DNA from: Myxococcales bacterium
GTDB lineage: Bacteria > Myxococcota_A > UBA9160 > UBA4427
Direction of reading: 5' to 3'
Length of the DNA stretch: 64,000 nt
NCBI GenBank assembly: GCA_012959805.1
Contig: DUCN01000026.1
Coordinates: forward strand, 186,001 to 250,000
This document shows, piece by piece, positions 9,292-18,297 of this stretch (the first letter of the stretch is position 1; the number at the start of each line of letters is the position of its first letter). The position numbers and the translations under genes are program-made. The notes under the pieces are model-generated. The model was given only the letters and a program-made list of their open reading frames with translations, was not told where the DNA came from and searched no databases.

Positions 9292-10296
9292 ATGGTCGCG
9301 GGCGTGTCCTCACTACCGATGCCAACGGCCCGAGCCAAGAGTGCCTGGGGGCTCGACCAGACCCGGCTCGGACTCTCTCTGGGCGGCTCGCAAACCATGG
9401 CGCACGCCGAACGCGGTCGTGGCTGGGTCCAATTGGCGGAGTCCCTGGGACTCCACTCCGTTTGGCTGCCGGAAATGCATTTCGCGCCAGGCGCCTGCTC
9501 GGCACCCCTGGTGGAATTGGCGGGCTACGCGGCGATGACCTCTCAGCTCCGCTTTGGGACGACCTCGCTCCTGCTCCCGCTGCATCCCCCGGAACAGATC
9601 GCTGCCGAAATCGCCGCGCTCGATCAGATCTCTGGCGGTCGACTGCTGGTCGGTCTTGGACGTGGCTTCAACAAGAAGATGCTGGCCGCATTTGGTGTGG
9701 CGCCCGCATCCAAACGCGATCGCTTCGACGCCGCCCTGGATCAAATTTTTTCGCTCTGGTCGGGTGGCAACCAAACGCGGTCGGGATTGGGCACCCATCA
9801 ACAGCCCCATCCGCCCTTGGCGGTTGCCGCATTTGGACCCAAGGGACTTGCCCAGGCCGCTCGCCGCGGACTTCCCTATCTCGCGTCACCCGTCGAAACG
9901 CTGGACCAGATCAACGACAACCAGGATCGACATCGAGCACTTTTGCCTGCTGGAAGCGATGCCCCGCTCTCCATTGTTATGCGTACGGTCTTTGTCTCGG
10001 AAGATCGGGGCGAACTCGACCAGGTCCGGGACGCCCTCGGGCAGGAAATGAATGGGCGGCGGGAAGCCATGCCCGCAGCAGTTCGGATGGCGCTCGAAGC
10101 ACCGCTTTCTGAACGGGCGATGATCGGCACGGAGAAGGAAGTCACCGAGCAGTTGAAGTCAGCCTACGCGAAAATCGGCTTCGACCTGCTTATCGTTCGA
10201 CCGCAATTCGCAAAAATAGCCGATGACGTTCTTGTACGATCTCTGGTTTGCCTGGCCAACGAAGTCTGGCCAAGTTTCCTCGACGAGAAGGATTGA
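9292..10296 (+). CDS. LLM-class flavin-dependent oxidoreductase
   Basis: Luciferase-like monooxygenase fold (TIM barrel using FMN or F420). The protein has LGLSLGGSQ at the N-terminus, then the family hallmark SLGLHSVWLPEMHF, LRFGTTSLLLPLHPPEQIAAEIAALDQISGGR and LLVGLGRGF. About 335 residues from the ATG at 9292; an upstream in-frame GTG at 9265 would add 9 residues and cannot be excluded. It stands alone, divergent from the universal stress protein gene and convergent with the DUF4177 gene. The substrate is unknown. Confidence 0.88.
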   Translation: MVAGVSSLPMPTARAKSAWGLDQTRLGLSLGGSQTMAHAERGRGWVQLAESLGLHSVWLPEMHFAPGACSAPLVELAGYAAMTSQLRFGTTSLLLPLHPPEQIAAEIAALDQISGGRLLVGLGRGFNKKMLAAFGVAPASKRDRFDAALDQIFSLWSGGNQTRSGLGTHQQPHPPLAVAAFGPKGLAQAARRGLPYLASPVETLDQINDNQDRHRALLPAGSDAPLSIVMRTVFVSEDRGELDQVRDALGQEMNGRREAMPAAVRMALEAPLSERAMIGTEKEVTEQLKSAYAKIGFDLLIVRPQFAKIADDVLVRSLVCLANEVWPSFLDEKD

Positions 10297-10322
10297 TTCG
10301 AATCGAAGCCGGCTGCGAAGAA

Positions 10323-10520
10323 TCAGTCCGTCGAAGCCGCGTCATCCGACATTGGCCGTGTAAAGGTCACGAACGCCATGCTTGGCCGCTTCGACGAATC
10401 ACGCATGGCGAATTGCATGGTGTCGAATTGCCATCCCTCTGCGGTCCACTGATTGAGGGTCTTCTCTATTTCTTCATCGGTGACCATCGAGATTTCGACA
10501 ACCTTGTACTCCAGCGACAC
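10323..10520 (-). CDS. DUF4177-type small protein
   Basis: A 65-residue protein beginning MSLEYKVVEISMV, with the W-x2-EGW-x-FDTMQ pattern typical of DUF4177 (small beta-alpha-beta proteins of unknown function). It lies about 35 bases downstream of hemB on the same strand and may be the last gene of the haem operon. It has the same composition as its neighbours. Function unknown. Confidence 0.8.
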   Translation of the reverse strand: MSLEYKVVEISMVTDEEIEKTLNQWTAEGWQFDTMQFAMRDSSKRPSMAFVTFTRPMSDDAASTD

Positions 10521-10553
10521 GTTCTCTCCTTTTTGCGTACGCCCGGGCTCGGC

Positions 10554-11522
10554 CTAGAGCCGCTCGGCAATTTCGGCCGCCGCATAGGTCAAAATCAGAT
10601 CGGCTCCCGCCCGCTTGATCGAGATCAGCGATTCTTCCATCGCTCGATCCGCGTCGATCCAGCCCCTCTCACCAGCAGCCTTGATCATCGAGTACTCCCC
10701 GGACACGTGATAGGCCGCGAGCGGGACTGAAAACTCGCGCCGCGCGTCGGCAAGAATGTCCAGATAGGCCATGGCCGGTTTGACCATCAGCATGTCGGCC
10801 CCTTCATCGAGATCGAGCTGCATCTCACGCAGCGCTTCACGCCGATTAGCTGGATCCATCTGATAGCCACGCCGATCGCCGAACTCCGGCGTGCTCTCCG
10901 CAGCGTCTCGAAAGGGCCCGTAAAAGGCACTCGAGTATTTTGCTGCGTAGGAAAGAATCGCGACGTTCTCGAAACCATTCGCGTCGAGTTCGCGGCGAAT
11001 CGCACCAACGCGGCCGTCCATCATGTCCGAGGGCGCGACGATGGTCGCGCCGGCCTGGGCATGAGACACGGCAGTTCGAGCCAGTCGCTCGACACTGGCA
11101 TCGTTGTCGACTTCGTGCCCATCGAGCACGCCACAATGCCCGTGGCTGGTGTATTCGCAGAGGCAGACATCGGTGATGACGCAGAGTTCCGGCAACGCAT
11201 CGACGATGGCTCGCGAGGCCCGCTGCACGATGCCTTCAGAATCATCGGCCCCGGATCCGCGCGCATCCTTTTCCGCTGGGATACCAAACAGAATCACACC
11301 GGGAACGCCGAGCGCGGCCACCCGTTTCGCCTCGACGACAACCTGGTCCACCGAATAGCGGAAGACGCCGGGCATCGAACCAATCGCCTCCCGCACGCCG
11401 GTACCTTCGACGACGAAAAGCGGAAGAATCAAGTCTTCGCGTGCTAGGCGATTCTCTCGCACCATGCCGCGCAGCGTTTCGTTCTGTCGCAAGCGACGCA
11501 TTCTCGTGACGGGAAAACTCAT
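10554..11522 (-). CDS. hemB: Delta-aminolevulinic acid dehydratase (porphobilinogen synthase)
   Basis: Condenses two 5-aminolevulinate molecules to porphobilinogen. The 322 residues contain the two Schiff-base lysines, Lys195 ([16 protein letters not shown]) and Lys248 ([12 protein letters not shown]). A cysteine cluster [13 protein letters not shown] (Cys120, 122, 130) marks the zinc-type active site, as in E. coli. The gene starts 78 bases after cobA/hemD on the same strand, with GGGAAAACTC near the start, so it probably belongs to the same haem operon. Confidence 0.96.
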   Translation of the reverse strand: MSFPVTRMRRLRQNETLRGMVRENRLAREDLILPLFVVEGTGVREAIGSMPGVFRYSVDQVVVEAKRVAALGVPGVILFGIPAEKDARGSGADDSEGIVQRASRAIVDALPELCVITDVCLCEYTSHGHCGVLDGHEVDNDASVERLARTAVSHAQAGATIVAPSDMMDGRVGAIRRELDANGFENVAILSYAAKYSSAFYGPFRDAAESTPEFGDRRGYQMDPANRREALREMQLDLDEGADMLMVKPAMAYLDILADARREFSVPLAAYHVSGEYSMIKAAGERGWIDADRAMEESLISIKRAGADLILTYAAAEIAERL

Positions 11523-11600
11523 TGATCGACTCCCTGACTCTTGCCGCGCGGCGTATTTGACCGCATTCCAGACATCATCCAGTCCCGCATGACAGCCATG

Positions 11601-13154
11601 CTAGTCACCCTTTACGGCCGCAGCGAGTTCCTCGACCATCACCGACACGTCAGGCCGACTCGGAACAACGTCCGGCCGGAACCCTACGCTTTCAAGCTGC
11701 CTGGCAGTCGTCCGACCGATTGCCGCGATCATACACTGGCCCGCAGCCTCTCGGCTCTCGTCGTCCAGACATTCCACAAAATGATCCACCGTCGACGGAC
11801 TCGTAAAGGTCAGCGCGTGGAGCTCGCCCCGCATCAATCGACCGCGCAATCCCGCCACGTCGATGTCGGGCCGACGATTTTCGTAGAAAGTGACGCAATC
11901 GACCTGTGCTCCCGCAGCACGCAAACCATCCGCGATCAGCGTACGCGCGATCTGAGAGCCTGGAATGAGGACGCGCTCGCCGCCGGCCGGGGGCGACTGG
12001 AGCAACTGTCCCAACAGCGCCTCGGCATCGCTGCGCCCGGTCGCGACCACGTGCACGGGAAATCCCGCCGCGAGGGCAACTTGCGCCGTGCGCTCACCAA
12101 CACAGAAAGTATGTATCCCGGCCAATCCAGAAGCTGAAACGCCTCCTTCGCCGCGAATGCTTTCGAGCGCCCGCGCAAAAAAACGCACGGCGTTCGAGCT
12201 CGTAAAGACGATGGACTGTGTTTGGTCGAGCATCGCGATGGCCGACGCGATCTTCGCCTGCCCGACTGGGTCCTCGATCTCCGAAAACTCGATCATCGGC
12301 TCCAGGACCGGAGCGGCTCCGACCGACCGAAGCGCGGCAGCCAACTCCGCGGATTGTTGCGAGGCTCGCGTCACCAGCACATTACGCCCAAAAAGTGGCT
12401 GACGCTCCCACCAGGAAAGCCCGTCACGAAGACCGACGACATCGCCGACCACGACGACTGCAGGCGCTGAGATTCCCTCGCGCTCGGCGACCGCAGCCAA
12501 TTCGCCTAACGTCGAAACGCAGGTTCGCTGTTCGGGGAGCGTTCCGTTCATGACAGCGGCGGCCGGGGTTTCCGGCGACTTGCCACCGGCCAGAAGCTCG
12601 CCGACGAGTCGAGGCAGGTTGCGCATCCCCATCAAGATCACCAGCGTGTCCACGGATTGGCCGAGCGCCCGCCAGCGTGTCTGCTCCGAAACGCGACTGG
12701 GATCCTTATGACCGGTCACGACCGCAAAAGAAGCCGAATGCCGTCGATCCGTCACCGGAATCCCGGCATAGGCCAATGCCGCCACGGCGGAAGTCACTCC
12801 CGGCACGATCTCAAAGGGAATCCCAGCAGCCGCACACAGACTCATTTCTTCGCCGCCCCGACCAAAGACGAGGGGATCCCCGCCCTTCAGCCGAACAACC
12901 GTCCGACCCTGTCGCGCATGTTCCAGGAGAAGTGAATTGATCTCATCCTGAGTGCGCGTCGGTTCATCATGGCCACGTTTACCGACATTGATGAGCACTG
13001 CACGATCTTTTGCGTGATCAAGCAATTCATTTGTCGCCAACTCGTCGTAGAAGATCACGTCCGCTTTCGCGAGCATCTTGGCGCCACGCAGCGTAATCAG
13101 ATCTGGATCCCCTGGCCCCGCTCCGACCAACACGACACGACCGAGCCTAGACAC
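11601..13154 (-). CDS. cobA-hemD: Fused uroporphyrinogen-III C-methyltransferase / uroporphyrinogen-III synthase
   Basis: A bifunctional protein of about 517 residues. The N-terminal half (about 1-245) is the SAM-dependent methyltransferase of sirohaem/B12 synthesis, with VGAGPGDPDLITLRG and LKGGDPLVFGRGGEE. The C-terminal half (about 255-517) is HemD, which closes and flips hydroxymethylbilane to uroporphyrinogen III, with VTRASQQSAELAAALRS and LTFTSPSTV. The GTG at 13154 overlaps the hemC stop by 8 bases and gives the canonical N-terminus; the longer frame from 13226 lies inside hemC. The fusion places the branch to sirohaem/cobalamin in the same polypeptide as uroporphyrinogen synthesis. 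Confidence 0.94.
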   Translation of the reverse strand: MSRLGRVVLVGAGPGDPDLITLRGAKMLAKADVIFYDELATNELLDHAKDRAVLINVGKRGHDEPTRTQDEINSLLLEHARQGRTVVRLKGGDPLVFGRGGEEMSLCAAAGIPFEIVPGVTSAVAALAYAGIPVTDRRHSASFAVVTGHKDPSRVSEQTRWRALGQSVDTLVILMGMRNLPRLVGELLAGGKSPETPAAAVMNGTLPEQRTCVSTLGELAAVAEREGISAPAVVVVGDVVGLRDGLSWWERQPLFGRNVLVTRASQQSAELAAALRSVGAAPVLEPMIEFSEIEDPVGQAKIASAIAMLDQTQSIVFTSSNAVRFFARALESIRGEGGVSASGLAGIHTFCVGERTAQVALAAGFPVHVVATGRSDAEALLGQLLQSPPAGGERVLIPGSQIARTLIADGLRAAGAQVDCVTFYENRRPDIDVAGLRGRLMRGELHALTFTSPSTVDHFVECLDDESREAAGQCMIAAIGRTTARQLESVGFRPDVVPSRPDVSVMVEELAAAVKGD

Positions 13155-14085
13155 CGGCAGCCGTCTCTTTCGCCAGTGACTCGAGAATTTCTCGTCCGCC
13201 CGCATTGAGGACGGCAGCCGCGACACGCTCGCCTAATGCCTCTGACTCCGAATCCGCGGCGACCAACTCTGCCCGAGCAATCGTGCTTCCGTCGAGGCTG
13301 GCTACCAACCCGCGAAAACGCACTCCGCCCTCCGGCAGTCGCTCGGCAAAGCCGGCAAGCGGAATACTGCAGTCCCCGCCCAGCGCCCGCTGATAGGCGC
13401 GTTCCGCCCGAGCCACCAGTCCGACTTCGAAGCTTTCAAGACCATGAATCCGTTCGCGCCATTCATCATCGGCTCGGGTTTCGAGCGCCAGAAGGCCCTG
13501 CCCAATCGCGGGCAACATCAGGTCCGCGGAAATCCGATCATCGATTGCACTGCTGAGTCCAAGCCGATCCAGACCCGCACACGCCAGCATGACCGCGTCG
13601 AGTTCACCTTCTTCGAGGCGACCCAACCGCGTCGGAACATTGCCTCTAAGCGGCACGATCTCGAGGTCGGGGCGGATCGATCGCAGCAGTGCCGTACGGC
13701 GCGTACTCCCGGTGCCCACCTTTGCACCAGGCGCAAGGTCCTGCAGTTTCGTTCCACGCACCCTCGAGGCCAGCGCGTCCCGGGGATCGACCCGCTCCGG
13801 ATACGCGGCGAGCACGCAGCCCTCTGCAATCTTGGCCGGAATGTCTTTTGCGCTGTGCACGGCAACGTCGGCGCGACCGTCGAGAAGGGCCTCTTCGATC
13901 TCTTTGACGAAGAGTCCCTTGCCACCAATTTTTGCGAGCGAGCGATCCTGAATGCGATCCCCCGTCGTTCGCAGAACGACGAGCTCAGTTTCACATTGAA
14001 GTTCTTGTTCGATAAGTGCGGCGATACGTCGGGCCTGGTACAGGGCCAGATCACTTCCGCGCGTGGCAATGCGGAGCGGCTTCAA
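13147..14085 (-). CDS. hemC: Hydroxymethylbilane synthase (porphobilinogen deaminase)
   Basis: Polymerises four porphobilinogens into hydroxymethylbilane. The 312 residues begin MKPLRIATRGSDLALYQA. The catalytic Asp is in AVHSAKDIPA (Asp81), and Cys239 in RALGGDCSIPL carries the dipyrromethane cofactor. The 5' end overlaps hemA by 4 bases (ATGA) and the 3' end overlaps cobA/hemD by 8, so the operon is translationally coupled. Confidence 0.96.
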   Translation of the reverse strand: MKPLRIATRGSDLALYQARRIAALIEQELQCETELVVLRTTGDRIQDRSLAKIGGKGLFVKEIEEALLDGRADVAVHSAKDIPAKIAEGCVLAAYPERVDPRDALASRVRGTKLQDLAPGAKVGTGSTRRTALLRSIRPDLEIVPLRGNVPTRLGRLEEGELDAVMLACAGLDRLGLSSAIDDRISADLMLPAIGQGLLALETRADDEWRERIHGLESFEVGLVARAERAYQRALGGDCSIPLAGFAERLPEGGVRFRGLVASLDGSTIARAELVAADSESEALGERVAAAVLNAGGREILESLAKETAAGV

Positions 14086-15491
14086 GAAGACGTCTCCAGG
14101 TCACCAGCGTGATCACCATCGGAGTCGGAATCGGAACCGGATTTCGTGACGCCCCTCTTCGCTGTCGCACGCAAGGAGTCGGTCTCGACATCCACCTCAG
14201 CAGCGTCGGCGGTCATGTCGTCCAGAGCGAAGAGGTGTCTGACCTCTTCGAGTCGCGCCAGCCCCATTTCTCGATCCGTTTCATCTCGCAGCCTCGAGAT
14301 CGGTGCATGCATGACCTTGTTGACGATCCCACGCGTCAATTTTTCGAGCGCTTCGCGCTGATTGGCGTCCAACCCGATTCGCCCGGCATAACGTTCGACC
14401 TCTGCTTGTCGGATTCCTTCCGCGCGTTGACGCAAATCGCGAATCGTTGGGACGGCCTGAAGCGCGACCAACCATCCATCAAAATGCTCCCGCTCCTCGA
14501 TCACGATTCGCTGCGCGCGTTCGGACTCGCGGCGGCGCTCTTCCACGTTTGCCACCGCCACGCCCTGCAGATCATCGAGATCATAGAGGTAGGCCGAATC
14601 CAGTTCGTGAACTGCCGGATCGATATTGCGGGGAACCCCGATGTCGATCAGAAACAGGGGCCGGCTCCGCCCGCGTTGTCGGCTCGCAAGCGCTGCTTCG
14701 ACTCGCTCTCGGGTCAAGACCACTTGATCCCCACCCACGCAGGACAAAACCACATCCGTCTCTAGAAGCAGATCGTCGAGTTCGTCAAGACCATGTGCGC
14801 TTCCGCCAAACCTTCGCGCCAGCTCCTCAGCATGGGCGGCTGTCCGGTTCGCAATTCGGCGGTGGCCAAGACCGTGATCATCGAGTGCGACCAACGCGGC
14901 CTCGATCATCTCTCCGGCGCCAATCAGGAGCGCGCTCTTCTCTTCGAGACTCTCAAAGATCTGCTTGGCAAGATCGACGGCCACGCGCGCGACGGAGACA
15001 GGCCGCTCCGCGATCCCGGTCTCATTCTTGACGCGCTTCGCTGTGGCAAAGGCGCGCTGATACAAACGAGACAACACAGCTCCGCAGGCGCCGACTTCGG
15101 TTGCATCGCGATAGGCATCCTTGACCTGCCCAAGGATCTGCGGCTCCCCGACCACCATCGAATCGATGGCCGACGCCACGCGAAAGACATGTTCGATCGC
15201 TTCGCGTCCATGGCGCAAGTAGGTCAGTTGGGAGAGCGCCTTACCCGCTGGCAGCGCACCCTCCGCAAGTTCGCGGCTGAAGAATTCCATAAGCGCATGC
15301 TGCGCCGCATCGAGGTTGTTCGTCATCACTACGACTTCGACGCGATTGCACGTCGAGAGTAAGACCGCCTCTTCGATCTCGGGACGATCGATCAATTTGC
15401 GCAGAAGGGGACCCGACTCCGCCACGGCGAATCTCTCGCGCACTTCAACCGGCGCTGTTCGATGATTCATACCAAGCAGGAGAATTTTCAT
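14082..15491 (-). CDS. hemA: Glutamyl-tRNA reductase
   Basis: First committed step of C5-pathway tetrapyrrole synthesis, reducing Glu-tRNA(Glu) to glutamate-1-semialdehyde. The ATG at 15491 gives MKILLLGMNHRTAPVEVRE, with the nucleophile Cys48 in LLSTCNRVEV, and overlaps the hemX stop by 4 bases. The protein is 469 residues. The NADPH-binding domain contains ALLIGAGEMIEAAL, and the C-terminal dimerisation helix is intact. After about residue 420 an acidic, low-complexity tail (KSGSDSDSDGD) is encoded by the hexamer array at 14118-14141. hemL is not in this window. Confidence 0.95.
   Translation of the reverse strand: MKILLLGMNHRTAPVEVRERFAVAESGPLLRKLIDRPEIEEAVLLSTCNRVEVVVMTNNLDAAQHALMEFFSRELAEGALPAGKALSQLTYLRHGREAIEHVFRVASAIDSMVVGEPQILGQVKDAYRDATEVGACGAVLSRLYQRAFATAKRVKNETGIAERPVSVARVAVDLAKQIFESLEEKSALLIGAGEMIEAALVALDDHGLGHRRIANRTAAHAEELARRFGGSAHGLDELDDLLLETDVVLSCVGGDQVVLTRERVEAALASRQRGRSRPLFLIDIGVPRNIDPAVHELDSAYLYDLDDLQGVAVANVEERRRESERAQRIVIEEREHFDGWLVALQAVPTIRDLRQRAEGIRQAEVERYAGRIGLDANQREALEKLTRGIVNKVMHAPISRLRDETDREMGLARLEEVRHLFALDDMTADAAEVDVETDSLRATAKRGVTKSGSDSDSDGDHAGDLETSS
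14118..14141. repeat. Four-copy hexamer array (ATCGGA type) at the 3' end of hemA
   Basis: Four consecutive 6-bp units reading ATCGGA, GTCGGA, ATCGGA, ACCGGA on the plus strand. On the hemA strand they encode the Ser-Asp run near the C-terminus, so changes in copy number would keep the frame. The same hexamer occurs four times at 51461-51484 in a rhodanese-like gene, in the opposite coding sense. Confidence 0.75.
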
Positions 15492-16309
15492 GTGACGAGC
15501 CCGACGCCGACAACGGCGAACACGAGAAAAGAGAACCCGGCGACAGCGCTTGCGGCTGCCTGGCGAGCGCCCTGATGTCGCCCGAAGCGAAGTGCAACCA
15601 GTCCCATGTAGATCATCCAGGCGATGATCGTCCAAGCTTCGTGCAGACTTCCGCTGAAGAGCAGACCCGAGCTAGAATACAGCCAGAGCGAACCCGTCAG
15701 AACGCCGAGAGTCAGAAGCGGAAAGCCCAGGATCAGGGTCAATCGATTGACGCGATCCAGAGTCTCGAGGGATGGAAGAGGCAGCGACAGCCATCCGGAT
15801 ACCCTTCGGCGCGTCTTGAGCGAGCGGTGCTCGAGTAGAAAGAAGAAGCCGGCCAGAGCGGCGATCCCCAATGCGGCAATCCCTGCACTGGCCAGCAGCA
15901 CATGAGCATGGGGAATCGACCCAAACACGTCGGCGCTGGGGGCGAGTGGTCTGCTCGACACATTCGAGCTCGAAAGCGTTGCTCCAAATGCGGACAGAAA
16001 ACCAACGAAGGCCAGCGGAGGAACGAAGCCGGACAGTCGGAAGCGAGAAAGAAGGGCCAGGGTGAACAAGACGCCGAGCCAGCCCATGATCCCGATCGCT
16101 TGCCCGAGATCGGTGAGCGCGGGAGCAGCTTCCAGGCGGTGGAGTGTGCCAAAGGCGGCTCCCTGGGCCAGAGCACCCAGTGCCAGCCCCCAGCGAGCGC
16201 CATGCAGAACTTTCGGCGCTGGCAGGACCAGACCGAGTATTGCCCCGACTCCGGCCGCCAGATAAAGGGCAGCCGCCATGTGTTGAAATACGATCAAGTG
16301 GGTCCTCAA
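15488..16309 (-). CDS. hemX: HemX/CcsA-type membrane protein
   Basis: A 273-residue integral membrane protein with about eight hydrophobic helices, related to HemX and the CcsA/ResC cytochrome c assembly family. The later part has the family-like segment TGSLWLYSSSG followed by LHEAWTIIAWMIYMGLV. HemX proteins are encoded just before hemA in many bacteria and affect glutamyl-tRNA reductase level or haem handling. The stop overlaps the hemA start by 4 bases. The full tryptophan-rich haem-handling motif of CcsA is not evident, so HemX is preferred. The gene symbol rests on context and topology. Confidence 0.75.
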   Translation of the reverse strand: MRTHLIVFQHMAAALYLAAGVGAILGLVLPAPKVLHGARWGLALGALAQGAAFGTLHRLEAAPALTDLGQAIGIMGWLGVLFTLALLSRFRLSGFVPPLAFVGFLSAFGATLSSSNVSSRPLAPSADVFGSIPHAHVLLASAGIAALGIAALAGFFFLLEHRSLKTRRRVSGWLSLPLPSLETLDRVNRLTLILGFPLLTLGVLTGSLWLYSSSGLLFSGSLHEAWTIIAWMIYMGLVALRFGRHQGARQAAASAVAGFSFLVFAVVGVGLVT

Positions 16310-16442
16310 CCAGATCTCGAACGCGCCAAAACCGCACGTTCAAAACTTTTTGATGAACTGGCGGGGAGTATACAAACGAACGCAATGACGGAACGGTGCG
16401 CCAGTCTGACTACTCGACCGCCCGGCCAATCAACTGATGAGC

Positions 16443-16991
16443 TTACTGGTCGCGCCGCTCTCGTAGCTTCTGCATCTGTGCTTCGACCTTCGCCGCATCA
16501 TTCACCATCTCGAAGATTCGAAACGAGGGTTCGCCGAAGAGAACGAAGCGAATCTCTTCAAGTTGGCCCATTTTCCGGCAGTAGCGCCGAGCCTCATCTA
16601 GAGAAATTTCCGCACAAGTCTGGACGGAAAGTCCCCCAACACCTGCTCCGATCGCCGGACAAGCGATCGTGCCGCATCCCGCCTCGTCCGCTGCTTGAAA
16701 AGCGTGTTGGAGGGCCCCGCGAACACTCTCTTCGCTGGCTCGCCCGCCCGCCGGCATCCCTGCTGCGTGAATCACGAATCGCGCAGAAAGTTCCCCCGCC
16801 CCGGTGACTGCGGCTTGCCCGACCTCGATCGGCCCCTTGCTCGCACACTCCGCGGCGATCGTCGGCCCCCCTCGCTCGGAGATCGCCCCCGCCACCCCGG
16901 TTCCCAGGACCAGCTCGCTGTTGGCCGCGTTGACGATGGCATCGACCTCTTGGTCAGTGATGTCGCCCTCCAAGAGCACGATCCGCGTCAC
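16443..16991 (-). CDS. Macro-domain (ADP-ribose-binding) protein
   Basis: A 182-residue single macro domain. The ADP-ribose-binding signature is present: LEGDITDQEVDAIVNAANSE, the glycine loop GTGVAGAISERGG and ACPAIGAGVGG. Macro domains bind or hydrolyse ADP-ribose conjugates or O-acetyl-ADP-ribose. The start overlaps the stop of the upstream DHS-like gene by 4 bases, so the two are translationally coupled. A short basic C-terminal tail (EAQMQKLRERRDQ) follows the domain. Confidence 0.88.
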   Translation of the reverse strand: MTRIVLLEGDITDQEVDAIVNAANSELVLGTGVAGAISERGGPTIAAECASKGPIEVGQAAVTGAGELSARFVIHAAGMPAGGRASEESVRGALQHAFQAADEAGCGTIACPAIGAGVGGLSVQTCAEISLDEARRYCRKMGQLEEIRFVLFGEPSFRIFEMVNDAAKVEAQMQKLRERRDQ

Positions 16992-18028
16992 GACTTCGGA
17001 CTCCCAGGCCTTCGGCGACCAGCGGCCTTCTTCTTACCGATCGTCGCCTTCTGGCGACGCCGAACAGGCTTGCTCGACGCGACCATGTACCGCTCGATCA
17101 CACCGGCCGCCATTAGAGGAATCAAGACCTCATGCTGGCCCACGAGTGAAATGCCGCGACCGCCTAGCCGAGTCGGCCGCTCGACCACATTCACCTGCGG
17201 TCGATAGTGGCGAATGAAATCGCAGTTCACTGTCGTCAATCTCTTGACCGGGTGGCCCAGGTTCCTGGCCAAGGCGAGTGCCTTCAAGAAAACCTCGGGA
17301 AGAATCACTGCGGAACCCACATTCAAGAAGACGCCTTCACTCAGCCCTGCAACCAGCGAGGCCAATTTCTCGAAATCTCGAAAGCTCGTCTCGCCAATCG
17401 CGGCACCGTCCGCACTCGGATGCATGTGATGAATGTCCGTTCCGATCGCCGCATGAACGGTCACCGGGACATCCAAACGCCAGGCCGTCGCCAAGACCGA
17501 GCGCGAAACAAATCGATCATCGGACTCGAAAATATCTCGACCAATCGCCGCCCCCATCCCCAATTCATCATCGCGCCCGAGTGCGATCGCACCATTCAAT
17601 CGTTCCGCAGTCTCTCGTGCCATTCCAAATCGGCCCTCATCCAGGGACGAGGCGACGTCCTCACTCGTCCGACCCATCATGGCGAGTTCGAGATCGTGGA
17701 CACAGCCGGCCCCGTTCATCATCAGGCCCCCGATCGCCCCTCGCTCGAGCAAATCGACAACGATCGGTGCCAACCCGACCTTGATCAGATGCGCCCCAAA
17801 ACCGAAGAGAACGAGTTTGTCCCTTTGCCACGCACGCACCCAGGCATCGATCGCAGCGTTCAGGTCCGCTGCGCCAAGAAGTCGGGGAAGCGACTCCAAG
17901 AGATCGGCGACGCCTGAACCCGGTGCGAGAGGTCGCGCCTCATCCAGCGTCTTCACCTTGCTCGCGCGGCGCCGGGCGGGCTGCGTCCGAATCCGACTTC
18001 GATCGATGGTCGGGGTGCGGCGGGTCAT
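16988..18028 (-). CDS. Deoxyhypusine-synthase-like conserved protein of unknown function
   Basis: A 346-residue protein with a Rossmann-like core resembling deoxyhypusine synthase. Characteristic segments are GFGAHLIKVGLAP, GLMMNGAGCVHDLELAMMG, TSEDVASSLDEGRFGMARE, HAAIGTDIHHMHPSADG and NVGSAVILPEVFLKAL. I recognise this as a conserved bacterial family usually left as hypothetical. The catalytic lysine of eukaryotic deoxyhypusine synthase has no clear counterpart: the matching region reads VVERPTRLGGRG. Both ends carry basic low-complexity tails. It is coupled by a 4-base overlap to a macro-domain gene, which hints at NAD or ADP-ribose chemistry, but that is inference. Confidence 0.65.
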   Translation of the reverse strand: MTRRTPTIDRSRIRTQPARRRASKVKTLDEARPLAPGSGVADLLESLPRLLGAADLNAAIDAWVRAWQRDKLVLFGFGAHLIKVGLAPIVVDLLERGAIGGLMMNGAGCVHDLELAMMGRTSEDVASSLDEGRFGMARETAERLNGAIALGRDDELGMGAAIGRDIFESDDRFVSRSVLATAWRLDVPVTVHAAIGTDIHHMHPSADGAAIGETSFRDFEKLASLVAGLSEGVFLNVGSAVILPEVFLKALALARNLGHPVKRLTTVNCDFIRHYRPQVNVVERPTRLGGRGISLVGQHEVLIPLMAAGVIERYMVASSKPVRRRQKATIGKKKAAGRRRPGSPKS

Positions 18029-18297
18029 GGGGCTGTCCTTTGGGAGCTATCCACTCTCATTCCTCTTTCAAGCGTCACGAAATTCTTCCGAATCTCGGAC
18101 CCCGCTCTCGGCGCGAGAAGGCCCTGAGCACTTTTCGCATAGACGGCGACCCCCGATTTGTGCCGAGACCAACGGGCGGGCTGCTATATTCACTCTTCCA
18201 GCGTCCCCAACCCGAGATCTTGGCAAATCAATCGCCAAGGACAAGTTGGCATCCAATGGATGCACTGACAAAGAATACACAGACGGAGAACACAAGA

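Noticed and set aside
13155-13226. Longer N-terminus of the CobA-HemD fusion
   Set aside because: It lies wholly inside hemC and is basic nonsense; the overlapping GTG at 13154 is preferred.
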